Of a stretch of DNA of 30,063 nucleotides, positions 13,207-24,501 are shown piece by piece. The stretch spans positions 25,373 to 55,435 of the forward strand of contig CAMPET010000204.1 in NCBI GenBank assembly GCA_946803715.1, read 5' to 3'. The notes below the pieces were generated by a model, which saw only the letters and a program-made list of their open reading frames with translations, searched no databases and was not told where the DNA came from. Numbering within the stretch: the stretch's first letter is position 1; every line of letters starts with the position of its first letter. The position numbers were made by a program, and so were the translations under genes. Origin of the DNA: Beroe ovata. Taxonomy: Eukaryota; Ctenophora; Nuda; Beroida; Beroidae.

Positions 13207-16138
13207 GGAATAATCGTGCAAAAACGATCATATTCTGTGGACACTCGGCGCTTGTGTGGTGTGACACAATTCAAGAGGTGTCAACTTGTGAGATTGCATC
13301 CAATTTAAATGATAGGGGAGAGATTAAGTAAACACTTTAGCAAACTTGAGTAAACAACAAGGATCTTCGAAATCGATTTGGTCTAATTAGAGCGTAAAAA
13401 CTAATCTGTAGCATGTGTGTACAGGAGCGTGCATATCTTATCGTCGCCATAACCGTGTTAGGTGCAAAATAAAGTCATGCAAATCATGATTTGTTTTCAT
13501 AATGAGCAATTGCATTGAGGAGAAAAACAATTCAAACACAAGAAAATTACCATGCATATGATTACCTAAAAACGCAGAGTTTTTCACTAGATTCAACTAA
13601 TTAGGGCTTGTCAAAGTCCAGTTGACAGGGCATTTTCCCCTACATTTTCCATTCAATTACCAACCCAATCAAAGGCTTGCGCAAGGTGTTCAATCGGTAA
13701 GTTTCACGGTGATGAAATGTGAATTCACATACACACACATACAGGTCACGTGATATTGGGAACCAGTCACGTGTCCGTAAGCTGACATACTGTAATTTTC
13801 AAGTGTCATTGATAGGGCCAGATGCTGCACACACACACACATATGAATACTTATATCACTTTATCACAAGCGATGACAGTGAAGTTTTTGGGGGTTTTAT
13901 CACAAAAAATCGGGGGACAGTAACAGGTTTTGTATGGGTTCTCATAGCGGGAATATTATAGTAGCTGATAGCAGATCGGGAAAACCACAAATATAGCTAG
14001 TGAGTATGACGCTAAAAATAGCAATAGCATTTATCGCAAAAAACGGTAACGTATGATGAAGTCGAAATTATTATGGATAGAAGTAAGCCAACGTCAATTG
14101 ATCGACATAACTGAGTATTGTAGAAGCCAAATGCATAACATGAGAGACCGATCGAAAATTGATCGAAAAGCTTGCTCCGACCCACTGGGATGAAAGAATT
14201 GTAAACATCAAAGATGAAACCTTCCTTTTCACTTTGTTAAGGAAAATTATACCTGGCAGGCATGCAAGGACTCAACAGAACCCATTATCATTATTATACT
14301 CTTGATTTACAGTAGATGCAATGGCGTATAACCTATTAAATTACAAAGCAGTTAGGAGCGACATTTTTACACATATCCTTTTGATGATTATGGGTTTTTT
14401 GCGGGGGGAGGCAGGGAGACCGGATAATGAGATTACATCGTCTGAGAATGCAGGGATAATATCAGGGGGGAAGAAGAGTCAGAGCTAGAAAGACTGGGAT
14501 AGAGAGGAGTGTGGTGGATGCGGGTACCTTGCCACCTCAAAGAAATCATACTATACCGGATTGATCCCAATATTCTTATATTAGCTCGGTTATCAATGAA
14601 AAATAGTATAACGAGAGCGAGGTCCTGGGAATGCAGGAAACAGAGTTTAACAAGAATATTATCTCAAAAACTACACCAAGATGCACGCATCAGAGACGGA
14701 GAGTTTGTTTCATAATCATTATCAAATAAGGAAGTTATGAAAGAAACACTGGCTTATTTCAGTTGTGAAAAACCTGGGCTCCTCTGGTCTGCAGCTGATA
14801 AGAGCATGCATGGGGTAGAGTTGTTTTTTTGGAAAGTTTCCACGTTTCAAACCCTGCCAAGGTTATTATGTAACAAAAATATATGGTCGCATTATCACTG
14901 ATATTATATTTATACAAAGACTGATTCACGCCATATCTGAATAACGGAATACAGCTCCTCAAATTCGATGACCGTAGCTATGACCGACGACCGTAGCTAT
15001 ACTATGCACCGAAATGAATAAAAAAGAAGTCACAAACCGAGATCTTGAGACATGATATGCGATCGTTCCTATAACTTTAGTCCAATCATTTTTGGAACTG
15101 TATCTGAATAAGATATCTGTACAACGACGAAATCATTCTTGTCCCTTTATCTTGGAAAACAAAATATCTATATCGAGACATAAGCTCAATAATAGAACCG
15201 ATAGCGCATAATGATGAACAAAACATGCTCAACAAAACGTTTTCCCGGACTAAGGAATATAATTTCTAATACGATTTAAGCAGCAGTAGTGCCTCTCGAT
15301 CTTATGACTACATTGATACTGATGGGCATACATAATGGCATTACCCTGACATCTATCATTATCTGTAGTAGATGATCCTTATGGAATAAAGTGTACCGCT
15401 CTATGATAAAATAATTCCTCCAATGGAATTACCGTCACCATATTGGCGCGATGTTTTGATCTGTAGCGATGGAACCATAATATGATGTCTGTGTCTTCGG
15501 GACCGTTTCGGGTATACCTTTGGCGGAAACCAGAGTAAAAACAGACATTTGTGCGTGAAAAATCGATTTATTTAACTTGAACTACGATACTATCTATATC
15601 AGATAACACCTGGATTACAGTACCTACAACCTTATCTCAATGACTAAAATCTCATCATTTGATGAAATTCATATCTGTCCGTAGATATTTGCACGGTACA
15701 ATTATACTACCTGAGAATTTGCTTTCCTTGAACTGCTTACCAATTCATAGTATAGACAATTTTCCAGTCACTATACGGTTAAATTTGTCACAATTCATAT
15801 TCATTCCCTCACGTGCCCACGACAAAGCTCTAACCCCTGTCAGCTGTCCCCTCTATTTGGCGGGGAGGTCTAGAGGTGCGACTCACTGGAGTTATTTAAC
15901 TCTAACAATAACACCTTCAGTAGTGCTGCTGGATGCACCAGATGTCACTGCCTGGTTTGGTGTCGCCAACGTATTGTTAACATCTATTGTTAACAACAAC
16001 GGTAGCACAGTACACGTTTCAAACCACTATGCGTTTTCAGAACAAGCCGCCTTTTTTGTTGTGACCACCTATATATCACCATACATTATCTGTAAACAAT
16101 CACAACTATCTAACGGCACTTACCGTTCTTGGTATAAG

Positions 16139-17904
16139 ATGTTTCTTCGACTTGTTTTCGCAACAATTTTCGTTTTCCTCGTTACTGCATCAGAGGAGGG
16201 GTATGAAGAGATCAGCAATCGGGGAGCTCGGCCATATCGGCCGAATATTCTGTTTATCCTGGCGGACGATATGGGGTATCAGGACGTGGGGTTCAGGGGG
16301 TCAGACATCTTGACCCCAAATATAGACAGACTGGCGAAGGAGGGCGTGGTCCTGGAGAACCACTACGTTATGCCGCAGTGTTCCCCGACCCGGGCTAGTC
16401 TTCTGTCGGGCAGACATGCTATCAGGTTAGTTCATGGTGAGAAAAATGTTTAGATTATACAAAAAGTCAACAAAAACCAATTCAAAGGTTCACAATATCA
16501 TATGAATAATAACATATCTCAGGAATGGGTTTTGGTATGGGAACATTAAACCGACCGAAGAATGGGGTCTACGATTAGATGAAACGACCATGGCCGAAAT
16601 GTTGAAGAGAAACGGCTATGCCACACATGCCATCGGAAAGTGGCACGTAGGCATGCATACTTGGGAGCATACGCCGGCCAAGCGAGGCTTTGACACCTTC
16701 TTCGGGTTATATCTCGGGTCACAGGGTTACTACACCCACAAGAATGCTGCTTCTCTCGATTTCAGGGAGGATTTTTACAGTGAAAACGGAACATTCGTGG
16801 ATACAATGCGACCCGATCTGGATGATGTATACAGCACGGGCATCTTCACCGATCAGGCAATATCGGTTATTTCCAAGCACGATACGAAGAACCCTCTCTT
16901 CATGTACCTATCATACACAGCCCCTCACAGCCCGTACGAGTCACCCAAGAGTGATCGAGACATGTACACTGGCCACATGAAGAAAACTAGTAGCGAGAGG
17001 AAAAACTACGCTACAATGATTAGTATCATGGATAGAGGGATAGGGGAGGTAGTGGAAGCACTTGAGCAGTATGGTATGAGAGATAACACTCTCATAGTCT
17101 TTAGTTCGGATAACGGGGGTTATCTGAAGGGTCCAGCCAGTAACTATCCCCTCAGGGGAGGGAAGAAGAGTCTACAGGAGGGAGGGGTGAGGGCCGTGGC
17201 TCTTGTCAACAGTCCACTCCTCCAAAAAACTGGGTACACCAACACCAACCTTCATCATGTGACCGATTGGTATACCACTTTCCAGGGGCTGGCAGGCGAT
17301 ATGCCAGAGCAGGTAAATTAAACTCAGGGGATACGTTTCTGTTAGTGCGATATCTCTGAAAAATAATTGCATACTGATCAACTGCTCCCCCCAGGCTGAG
17401 AAGAAACAATTGAAGCTAGATGGACATGACATTTGGGACAGCATATCCAATAACGGTGAAACAAGGGATGAGATACTTCTCAACATGAGAACAGCATCCA
17501 AACTAATCAAGGGCCCGGATCCGGCCTACATCGACCCAGCTAACGACCCGGAGAAAAGAGAGCTTGAATTCGTCACGGAATCCAAGACCGGTTTTTTCGT
17601 GATCCGAAAGGGAGACTGGAAGCTGTTCTCAGGGTCCTATACAGTTCAGGACTGGTCGAAGTTTAACTATCAAGGGAAAAAGAAGAAGCATGGGAGCGAA
17701 ATGGGTAAGGGAATAAAGCTGTACAACCTTAAAGACGACCCAAGAGAGGAGGACAATGTAGCAGCTAAATATTCAGAAGTAGTCGAAATGATAATGGGGA
17801 GATATGACGAGTATGAAGCAGAGATGACACCTGTTGGTCGGAGGGGATCATCGGGAATGGGCAAAAAGGGAGGTAACTGGTACCCATGGGTCGATTTAAT
17901 GTAA
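16139..17904 (+). CDS. Arylsulfatase B-like sulfatase (3 coding exons)
   Basis: Coding exons are 16139-16425, 16523-17312 and 17395-17904, separated by introns of 97 and 82 bp with GT/AG ends. They join in frame to a 528-residue protein, close to the roughly 530 residues of ARSB. The ATG is chosen because it opens a hydrophobic signal peptide (residues 1-18) shortly before the sulfatase core. Visible hallmarks are the metal-binding LADDMG (41-46), the CSPTR motif (81-85) whose Cys81 would become formylglycine, the second sulfatase signature [11 protein letters not shown] (127-137), RGFDTFFG, and SSDNGG with PLRGGK downstream. The order and the C-terminal [10 protein letters not shown] block match the ARSB/ARSI/ARSJ branch of animal sulfatases. 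By family, it hydrolyses sulfate esters of glycosaminoglycans or other sulfated glycans in the lysosome or outside the cell. All catalytic residues I can check are present. Substrate and exact orthology are not determined. An in-frame open stretch runs upstream to 15659, so a longer N-terminus cannot be fully excluded. Confidence 0.93.
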
Positions 17905-17956
17905 ATATGAGTTGAGGATTTATCATTTCCTTGTGATTTCTTCGAATCCTCGATGG

Positions 17957-17973
17957 AATAAATTGAAAATAAA
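17957..17973 (+). promoter_or_regulatory. Poly(A) signals of the sulfatase gene
   Basis: Two AATAAA hexamers, at 17957-17962 and 17968-17973, lie 53-69 bp after the sulfatase stop codon. They are the likely cleavage and polyadenylation signals, giving a short 3' UTR. Confidence 0.7.
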
Positions 17974-19098
17974 TGAACATCATCACTTTGAGATTACGCT
18001 AATCCTCAAATTCAATAAAATGAACTCGCGTGCGCGCTCTGATAATACGAGAAATATTATCGCGCCGTACATTTCTTACGATAGTCGAGATTTTGTGCCA
18101 CCAAGTGTCACAAATTTTTCGTTCATCTATCATTGTTACACTTTATAAAAAGTGGAACTAACATCCTTCAACTTGAAAGTATAAGTCACCATTAATCAGC
18201 GATATCGATTACCCAACTCGAAACAAAATTCCCATGTCAAATATCTCAAGTCATGACTTGTGGCACTCATTCGGCAAGCGACTAAGCTTGATCAACTTAC
18301 AAATACCCAAATACCGTACTCGATCAGTCATCAAATCAGAGATTCAAAACATTGGAAACTTTTTCTTGTCATTATTCGGTCAGCCCTTCAGAAATCCTAG
18401 TCAAACCTGGATTTAGTTATGCAAGTTAAGATCGCTAAGACTTACAAATTGTTTACAAACGACAGTATAAACGACGAGAAGTAAAAACGGAGACCGAAAC
18501 TTACTTTAGTGCCAAAAACTTACTTTAGTCACATTAAGATATCCCAATATCGATTTACAAAACAATCAATAAGGAACAGACTACTCAAAATCAATATCAC
18601 ATTGATCTTAGCAGCGAATAACGAATCATTATTCTATTATTATGTCCTCATATTGTGTGAATCAATCATTAATTTGCCTGATTTGGTCACAAATTTCGCT
18701 GTGCGTGATCAAACGATCACACATACTTCCATCGATAAGTAGATAGATTATTCACCTCGCTTAAACTGATAGTGGTGGTGGTGAGTATTGAATCTGCACG
18801 GCAGATTTTCTTCGTACGATACGTGATTCGCATGATACGTGATTCATAAACTTGACGTGTGGCATAGATTGAACATCACGTGACTAAACATAACGTGTTG
18901 AATATCACGTGTCGAACGAACACGTGTGCAAAACATCTGTCAATCAAGTTACAGGGTTGATATCTGGGGTCTGGATGAGGAATTCTGGATAGGACATCCG
19001 GATCCAGATACATGAGTAGAAGTGGTGGTTAGATCGCATACGGAAAGTCAGTGGGGGTTGCTTTGTTAGTAATTACCAATTGATAACCAATTAATCAC
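17974..19098. other. Intergenic region between convergent genes
   Basis: About 1.1 kb between the sulfatase and kinase stop codons. It holds the ACGTG cluster and presumably the kinase 3' UTR, although I see no AATAAA on the minus strand close to the kinase stop. No coding evidence. Confidence 0.6.
18821..18926. promoter_or_regulatory. Cluster of seven ACGTG cores (three CACGTG)
   Basis: Seven ACGTG cores lie in 106 bp: two in ATACGTGATTC contexts (18821 and 18837), GACGTGTG, TCACGTGA (18877), TAACGTGT, TCACGTGT (18906) and ACACGTGT (18921). This core is read by bHLH factors, including MITF/TFE, USF and HIF types. The cluster lies between the convergent 3' ends of the sulfatase and kinase genes, so it could be an enhancer or a chance low-complexity patch. 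Confidence 0.4.
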
Positions 19099-22000
19099 TC
19101 AATTATTGAGCAAGTTGTTAGATTCACACCACCGTAGCATGCTGTCATTAGAGGGAATCTTTACAAAGAACGGATGATCACTCCCCAGTTTAAACCTGTC
19201 CGGTACGCTCTTAACCAGACACTGATTGACAAAGTCGCATAGCTCACTGCTGAACTGATTGCCTGAAAGTGTACGTACATGACTACTGACTAGATTAAAG
19301 AACTCTGTAATGGCACAAAATCGACAAAATTTTAATCCAAATTTACCAATTTGTATGGCTAGATTGAAAGAATGAAGGGCAGTATAATTCGGAAATCATG
19401 ACCAGAGTTATAAACTTACCTGTCAAAAGGGGAGCGTCTTGTTCTGAGATGCACACAAGAATTTCGATATCCACTAGCTGACCATTCGGTCTCATTACCT
19501 CGGATAGGATAGGGTGCTTTCCAGTAGCTGCGGTGTCAAGAGTGGTCTCAGTAAGACGTGGTCTCAGCGATGGAAGTGTTTTTGAAAGTGGTGTTGTCAA
19601 GAGCAGTGTAAGGATGGGAGACGGGAGTGATGTCAGTCAAAAGTGGTGTCAGCGCAACTGAGTCAGTAAGGCACATACCTACCGATGTGAACAGTTTCGC
19701 ATGTCCAATGTCACAGCGAGATAGTGTGGTATCGCTAATACTGACCTAGTTCATGGAGCATGATCCCTAGACTCCAGATATCTGCCGGGCATCCATAGCC
19801 GTCAGATGTACTTATCCTCTCAGGAGCAATATAACCCAAACACCCGATATCTGGAGAGAATTGAGATTTCAATGCAATTGATTCCTATGTATTTTTGGAC
19901 GCTGAATCGATTCCCGATGGAATTTTAGCCCTATATTGCTTCCCTGAGGAGCTGTATATCATGTTACTCAGAACTTCATGTCTGAGAAGAAATGGGAATT
20001 TTCCCCAATTTCCCAATCAGCTAGCTCTCTAATTCTTTCATATTCGAATTCTACGTCAAAAAATAGGCCAGAAACATTACTTTTCAGTATGTCACGTGCA
20101 GAACTGATTTTGGCCTATTTGTGTGTCCCATTGATTTTCGCGTTTTTGTACTGTTTGCTTCCCAAGGGAGAGAAATCGTCATTTGGGCGTGGCTTCACGG
20201 CGAGTATGAACTATACATGATCGTAACGAAGATTGATATTTGTAGTGTGAGAGTAGGAGAGATGATTTGGTGGAAAATTAGTGTCGTAAGTGCCGGTAAA
20301 GACTTCATTAGAGACCTTCGAAAATGAAGTAAAAAAGTGTGGAGTCACTCACTTCATTTTGTATCGATACTCTGATCAGAAATTCGAAGAAATTTTTTTG
20401 TTGCACATGCAAGCAAAGACCATGAATTCCCATGTATTTTTGGACGCTGAATCGATTCCCGATCGAATTTCGGCCCTATCTTGCTTCCCTGAAGAGCTGT
20501 ATATCATGTGACTCAGAACTTCATGCCTAAGAAGAAATAAGAATTTTCCCCAATTTCCCAATCAGCTAGCTCTCTAATTCTTTCAGATTCGAATTCTACG
20601 TCAAAAAATAGGCCAGAAACATTACTTTTCAGTATGTCACGTGCAGAACTGATTTTGGCCTATTTGTGTGTCCCATTGATTTTCGCGTTTTTGTACTGTT
20701 TGCTTCCCAGGGGAGAGAAATCGTCATTTGGGCGTGGTTTCACGGCGAGTATGAACTATACATGATCGTAACGAGGATTGATATTTGTAGTGTGAGAGTA
20801 GGAGAGATGATTTGGTGGAAAATTAGTGTCGTAAGTGCCGGTAAAGACTTCATTAGAGACCTTCGAAAATGAAGTAAAAAAGTGTGGAGTCACTCACTTC
20901 ATTTTTTATCGATACTCCGATCAGAAATTCGAAGAAATTTTTTTGTCGCACATGCAAGCAAAGACCATGAATTCCCATGTATTTTTGGACGCTGAATCGA
21001 TTCCCGATCGAATTTCGGCCCTATCTTGCTTCCCTGAGGAGCTGTATATCATGTGACTCATAACTTCATGTCTGAGAAGAAATAAGAATTTTCCCCAATT
21101 TCCCAATCAGCTAGCTCTCTAATTCTTTCAGATTCGAATTCTACGTCAAAAAATAGGCCAGAAACACTATTTTTCAGTATGTCACGTGCAGAACTGATTT
21201 TGGCCTATTTGTGTGTCCCACTGATTTTCGCGTTTTTGTACTGTTTGCTTCCCAGGTGCACACCTACTCGTAGTGTAAGCTCGACTGTCAATGAGTTTCT
21301 TAGCAAGTCCGAAGTCCGTCACTTTGATGCTGCCGTCGTTCCCTACCAAGATGTTGCTTGGCTTAATATCCCTGGAGAATAGTCAAGTGACTACCCTGAG
21401 TTCCTGTAGTTTTCAAGTATATGGTTATAACTACATTGCACCTACTATAATTCACCTACCATTCACCTACTAAGTGTTTAATAAACTAAGTTATTAAACA
21501 CAGTTCAGAAAGGGGGTGAAATTGATTTCAGTACCTATTATCCACCAATATTCAGCACATAAAATAGACTTTGCATCAAGTTCCTTGATTAACCACTTTT
21601 AAGTTTAACGAGTGTATCACTAAATATTCAATTACTCATAATCGATGATATTTCAGCATGAAAAGCGTTTTATAGGGAAGCGATTTCGACCATATTACTG
21701 TCTCATTTCGCGAATATTATAGTGGAACTCTGGGAACTCTCCCTCTCCCAAATTGTCGCGCTCGTATAATATAGGTAAAGTGAGCGTGTGCACCCATTTA
21801 GCAATTTGTGATCCCAGACAGTTTACAGTGTGTCTGTTGAGCACGTGGTGGCAGTTTATACCACTTAATGACCCCCTCTCTCTCCCCCTATTCCCCTCCA
21901 ACATACTATAGTACACACGTGTCACAATGACAAGTTTTTATTAGGGTAAGTCATGCAGTAGGAGGGTATTTTTAGTGCAATGTGTCAATGTACAGGATCA

Positions 22001-23743
22001 TTATATGGGTCACGTGATCCATTAGGTGCCGTGGTAATATTTTATTACTAACGGTCAAGGAGAGAATTCCCCATTACTGGATTGGTAATATAGGAATGGG
22101 GTAATATGTAGAGTGTGCCAACACGTCAACCTCAGGAAAATCCAAGGTATGAGCAAAAGACACGCCGGTAAATGAGATTTGAGAACTCATGTTTCCTAGT
22201 TCTCACAATTCACAACAGGTAAATCAATGCAGATACCGATTACCGCTCACATGTTTCATGTCAATCCAACGCTTCTCACCATGCAAATAATCCCCTGATT
22301 TTGTTCGATTTATCTCTTATCTCACACACTAAAACCAATCCAACGCTCCTGACAATGCAAATAATCGGTTTATATCTTATCTCACACACACCTACTGTAT
22401 GCTACCTGTGAATGACGTTATGGGCCTGCTTGAGGTACCACAGAGCACTGCTCGTGCTGTAAGCCACCTTGGCAAGTACAGGTTCAGGGATGAGGTACGG
22501 GCCCTGTCGGGCAGCCACTTTCTTGTGAATCCTGTGGGTGGAGGGGGCTTTACATAGCCACAATTCCTATATCAGCGATCGAGCAATATGATGATCCTGG
22601 TCCCTGGATACAGCCAATAAAAATAGAGAACACTGTCACGTGATTCATAACATGCATGCTATGACTCTGCCCCGAATGCTACCACTTGCTAACGAGCCAT
22701 CTATATAGAAACTCACACACAACTCAGGGTAGAGCTCAGTTTAAAACTAATTCCCCCATAGTGTGATATATTCCGAGTATCTACAATACACGTACGATTC
22801 GAAGCACGTGTTCATCAGCTCGAAGTAGAGGTGCACGTGCATTGCTGTCTCTGTGGCACCGTGGTGTTGTACAAGGTGCTCGTGTCTACAGTGCTTCCAC
22901 AACTCCTTCTCTGTTGCCACATACCTGCAGGAAAATAGGGTGCGATTGAAAACTTGCTATTCACATTTACACATGTCACATTGTCGACCGGGGGCGGGGG
23001 CGGAAATTTTAATAGAGCCCTGATTCGGCCGGGGCCGGGGGTGGTAACTGGTAAAGCAATGTGACATTGATCATCCAAGTTCTGGAAGGTGATAGAACTC
23101 TTGATTATGATACAGTTGGTATCGCTCGTGAAATTCTATGACAGTCTCAGACATTGGCTGTCACTGACTGTCACTAACTGAACTCTATACGATATTGAAT
23201 ATTTCAACACACCGGTCCAAGCTTGTCGATCCCTTGTTCACAATCTTCTCAGCAATTGATACTCCAGACTGTTTGTGTACTTTACGGTACACAGTACCGA
23301 ACCCACCAGACCCAATGGGAAAGAGGAAGCCAGGTTCTTCGAGAATATCTGGGACGAATAGCCGCCTTATTATTTACATAATTAGATAATTACATGCTTA
23401 CAGTCAAATGCTAACTGAGGACTTCTAAGATACACTATTGAAGAAATTCCGTACAAAACAGCACAAGTACTGTACAGGTAAAACATACGTGCCTGATACG
23501 AGGACTTGCATGGAAAAATCATATGTTTTGACATAGTTGCGATCGAATAACACAATTCATACGTAAACTGTGATCTAATATCCGATGACTTCATACGTAA
23601 ACTGTCATCTTACATCAGATGAATTATTGGGTTAACAAACCTGCTAGTTTTGTGTTGTATGTTCTCTCGTTGATAACAAACTCAAAGCTCTCATTTGGCC
23701 GTGCATCTTGTCTCTCAAACAATCCTCCAAAACTAAGCTTCAT
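19099..23743 (-). CDS. MAP kinase kinase-like (STE7/MAP2K, MKK4/MKK7 type) protein kinase, 8 coding exons
   Basis: Coding exons in transcript order are 23641-23743, 23213-23348, 22796-22924, 22406-22531, 21268-21371, 19746-19850, 19420-19527 and 19099-19262. All seven introns have GT/AG ends and the phases match, giving 324 residues. Kinase landmarks in order are the Gly loop GSGGFG (47-52), catalytic Lys69, HRDIKPSN (164-171), DFG (184-186), APE (208-210), DIWSLG (223-228), and a PDR in the last helices followed by HPFF. The family call rests on ELMNTC in the hinge, VIHRDIKPSNIL, GYIAPERI and ELATG, which resemble MKK7/MKK4. The activation loop keeps the MKK7-like pattern S-x-A-x-T (Ser194, Thr198), the two sites phosphorylated by upstream MAP3Ks in the family. 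No catalytic residue is missing. The start ATG is preceded in frame by a TGA. The N-terminus before the kinase domain is only about 40 residues, with no clear MAPK docking motif, so an undetected upstream exon is possible. Neighbours: it converges with the sulfatase and lies downstream of ANKMY2 on the same strand. Confidence 0.9.
19882..21256. repeat. Tandem array of a 545-bp unit (~2.5 copies) inside a kinase intron
   Basis: The same sequence recurs with an exact 545-bp offset: the block with GTATGTCACGTGCAG sits near 20086, 20631 and 21176, and the block around TTTTTGGACGCTGAATCG near 19890, 20435 and 20980. Copies span about 19882-20426, 20427-20971 and a partial 20972-21256. Copies 2 and 3 are nearly identical; copy 1 is more diverged. 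The array fills almost the whole fifth kinase intron (19851-21267), ending about 11 bp inside the exon 5 donor and about 30 bp from the exon 6 acceptor. Open frames in it repeat with the unit, match no family I know and are treated as non-coding. Confidence 0.92.
22262..22389. repeat. Imperfect direct repeat in kinase intron 4
   Basis: A segment starting CAATCCAACGCT and ending CTTATCTCACACAC occurs at about 22262-22329 and again at about 22336-22389, the second copy lacking about 14 bp internally. Both contain ATGCAAATAATC. The rest of this 1,034-bp intron (21372-22405) shows nothing else I can name. Confidence 0.7.
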
Positions 23744-24501
23744 GTACCTATGGATAACGGCGGGGCATGTCGATCAGATAGTTCTGTTTAAATTATAATC
23801 TACGATTGGGAAAGTATAGAAAGCACGGAACTAATGAGTAGAATAAAACTCATAGGTACCAGATAATTAGACGTGAAATCTTATCAAAAAATTGTCAAGA
23901 AAGAGAAAAGGACATACATAAGTTTGCGTTCACCGTTCTTTACAAAATAATACGAACAATGAACACTGGCAACATTCAATAAATTGAGGCGTTATATCTT
24001 GATTTCTTTTGTAGTGGATGAGACATAACATGGGGGGGAGAAGTTTTACACACACTCAATTCTCCCCCTGCATTCTAAAAGCATGAAACAGTGGAAACAA
24101 CTAAATACCATTAACGTCGGCGAAAATGATGCATCTTGATAATTCATACCGAAAGTGAAAACAAAAATACATCATTTTATGAAAGCGAAAGAAATTGAAA
24201 TTAAAGAATACGTATCGGAAATTGAAAAACGAAAATCGTCACATAAAATCAAATGTAATATGATGATGGCTCCTTCAAATCTACATCATACAACATATCA
24301 CAAGTATAATACAGTCAACAGCAGTTAGCTCATACGATATTATAATATTTTTCATCTCCAAATCATGCATCATCATAGTAGTAATAACATACATCAGCAA
24401 ATATCACTTGAACACGCTTTGTGATCAGTCTAATTCCATCAACTATTATATACCATCATGTAATGAAGGAGTACTCATTACCAATTTGTTCGACATATAT
24501 A
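23744..24501. other. Intergenic region between ANKMY2 and the kinase
   Basis: About 760 bp, AT-rich, between two minus-strand genes. It should contain the ANKMY2 3' UTR and the kinase promoter. I see no clear minus-strand AATAAA, no long open frame and no repeat. A CCATAG next to the kinase start could be a splice acceptor from an unseen 5' exon. Confidence 0.5.

Larger units (their letters stand above)
5323..15658. other. Gene-free stretch with simple repeats and motifs
   Basis: About 10 kb with no supportable gene on either strand. Open frames longer than 100 codons overlap CA/TG microsatellites or lack any recognisable motif. It contains the repeats and E-box, X-box and AP-1-like sites listed separately, a CpG-rich patch at 7225-7345, and a 16-bp perfect palindrome GATCAGTATACTGATC at 9746-9761 followed by several TGATCA/GATCA copies up to 9830. 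Non-coding RNA genes cannot be excluded by eye. Confidence 0.5.

Noticed and set aside
12684-13274. A 196-codon minus-strand open frame
   Set aside because: Its end is pure (CA)n read as Val-Cys repeats, and the remainder has no recognisable motif; a plus-strand frame overlaps it.
20089-21382. A repeated hydrophobic frame starting MSRAELILAY in the tandem array
   Set aside because: It recurs only because of the 545-bp repeat, changes reading after the array edge, and lies inside a kinase intron whose flanking exons join perfectly without it.
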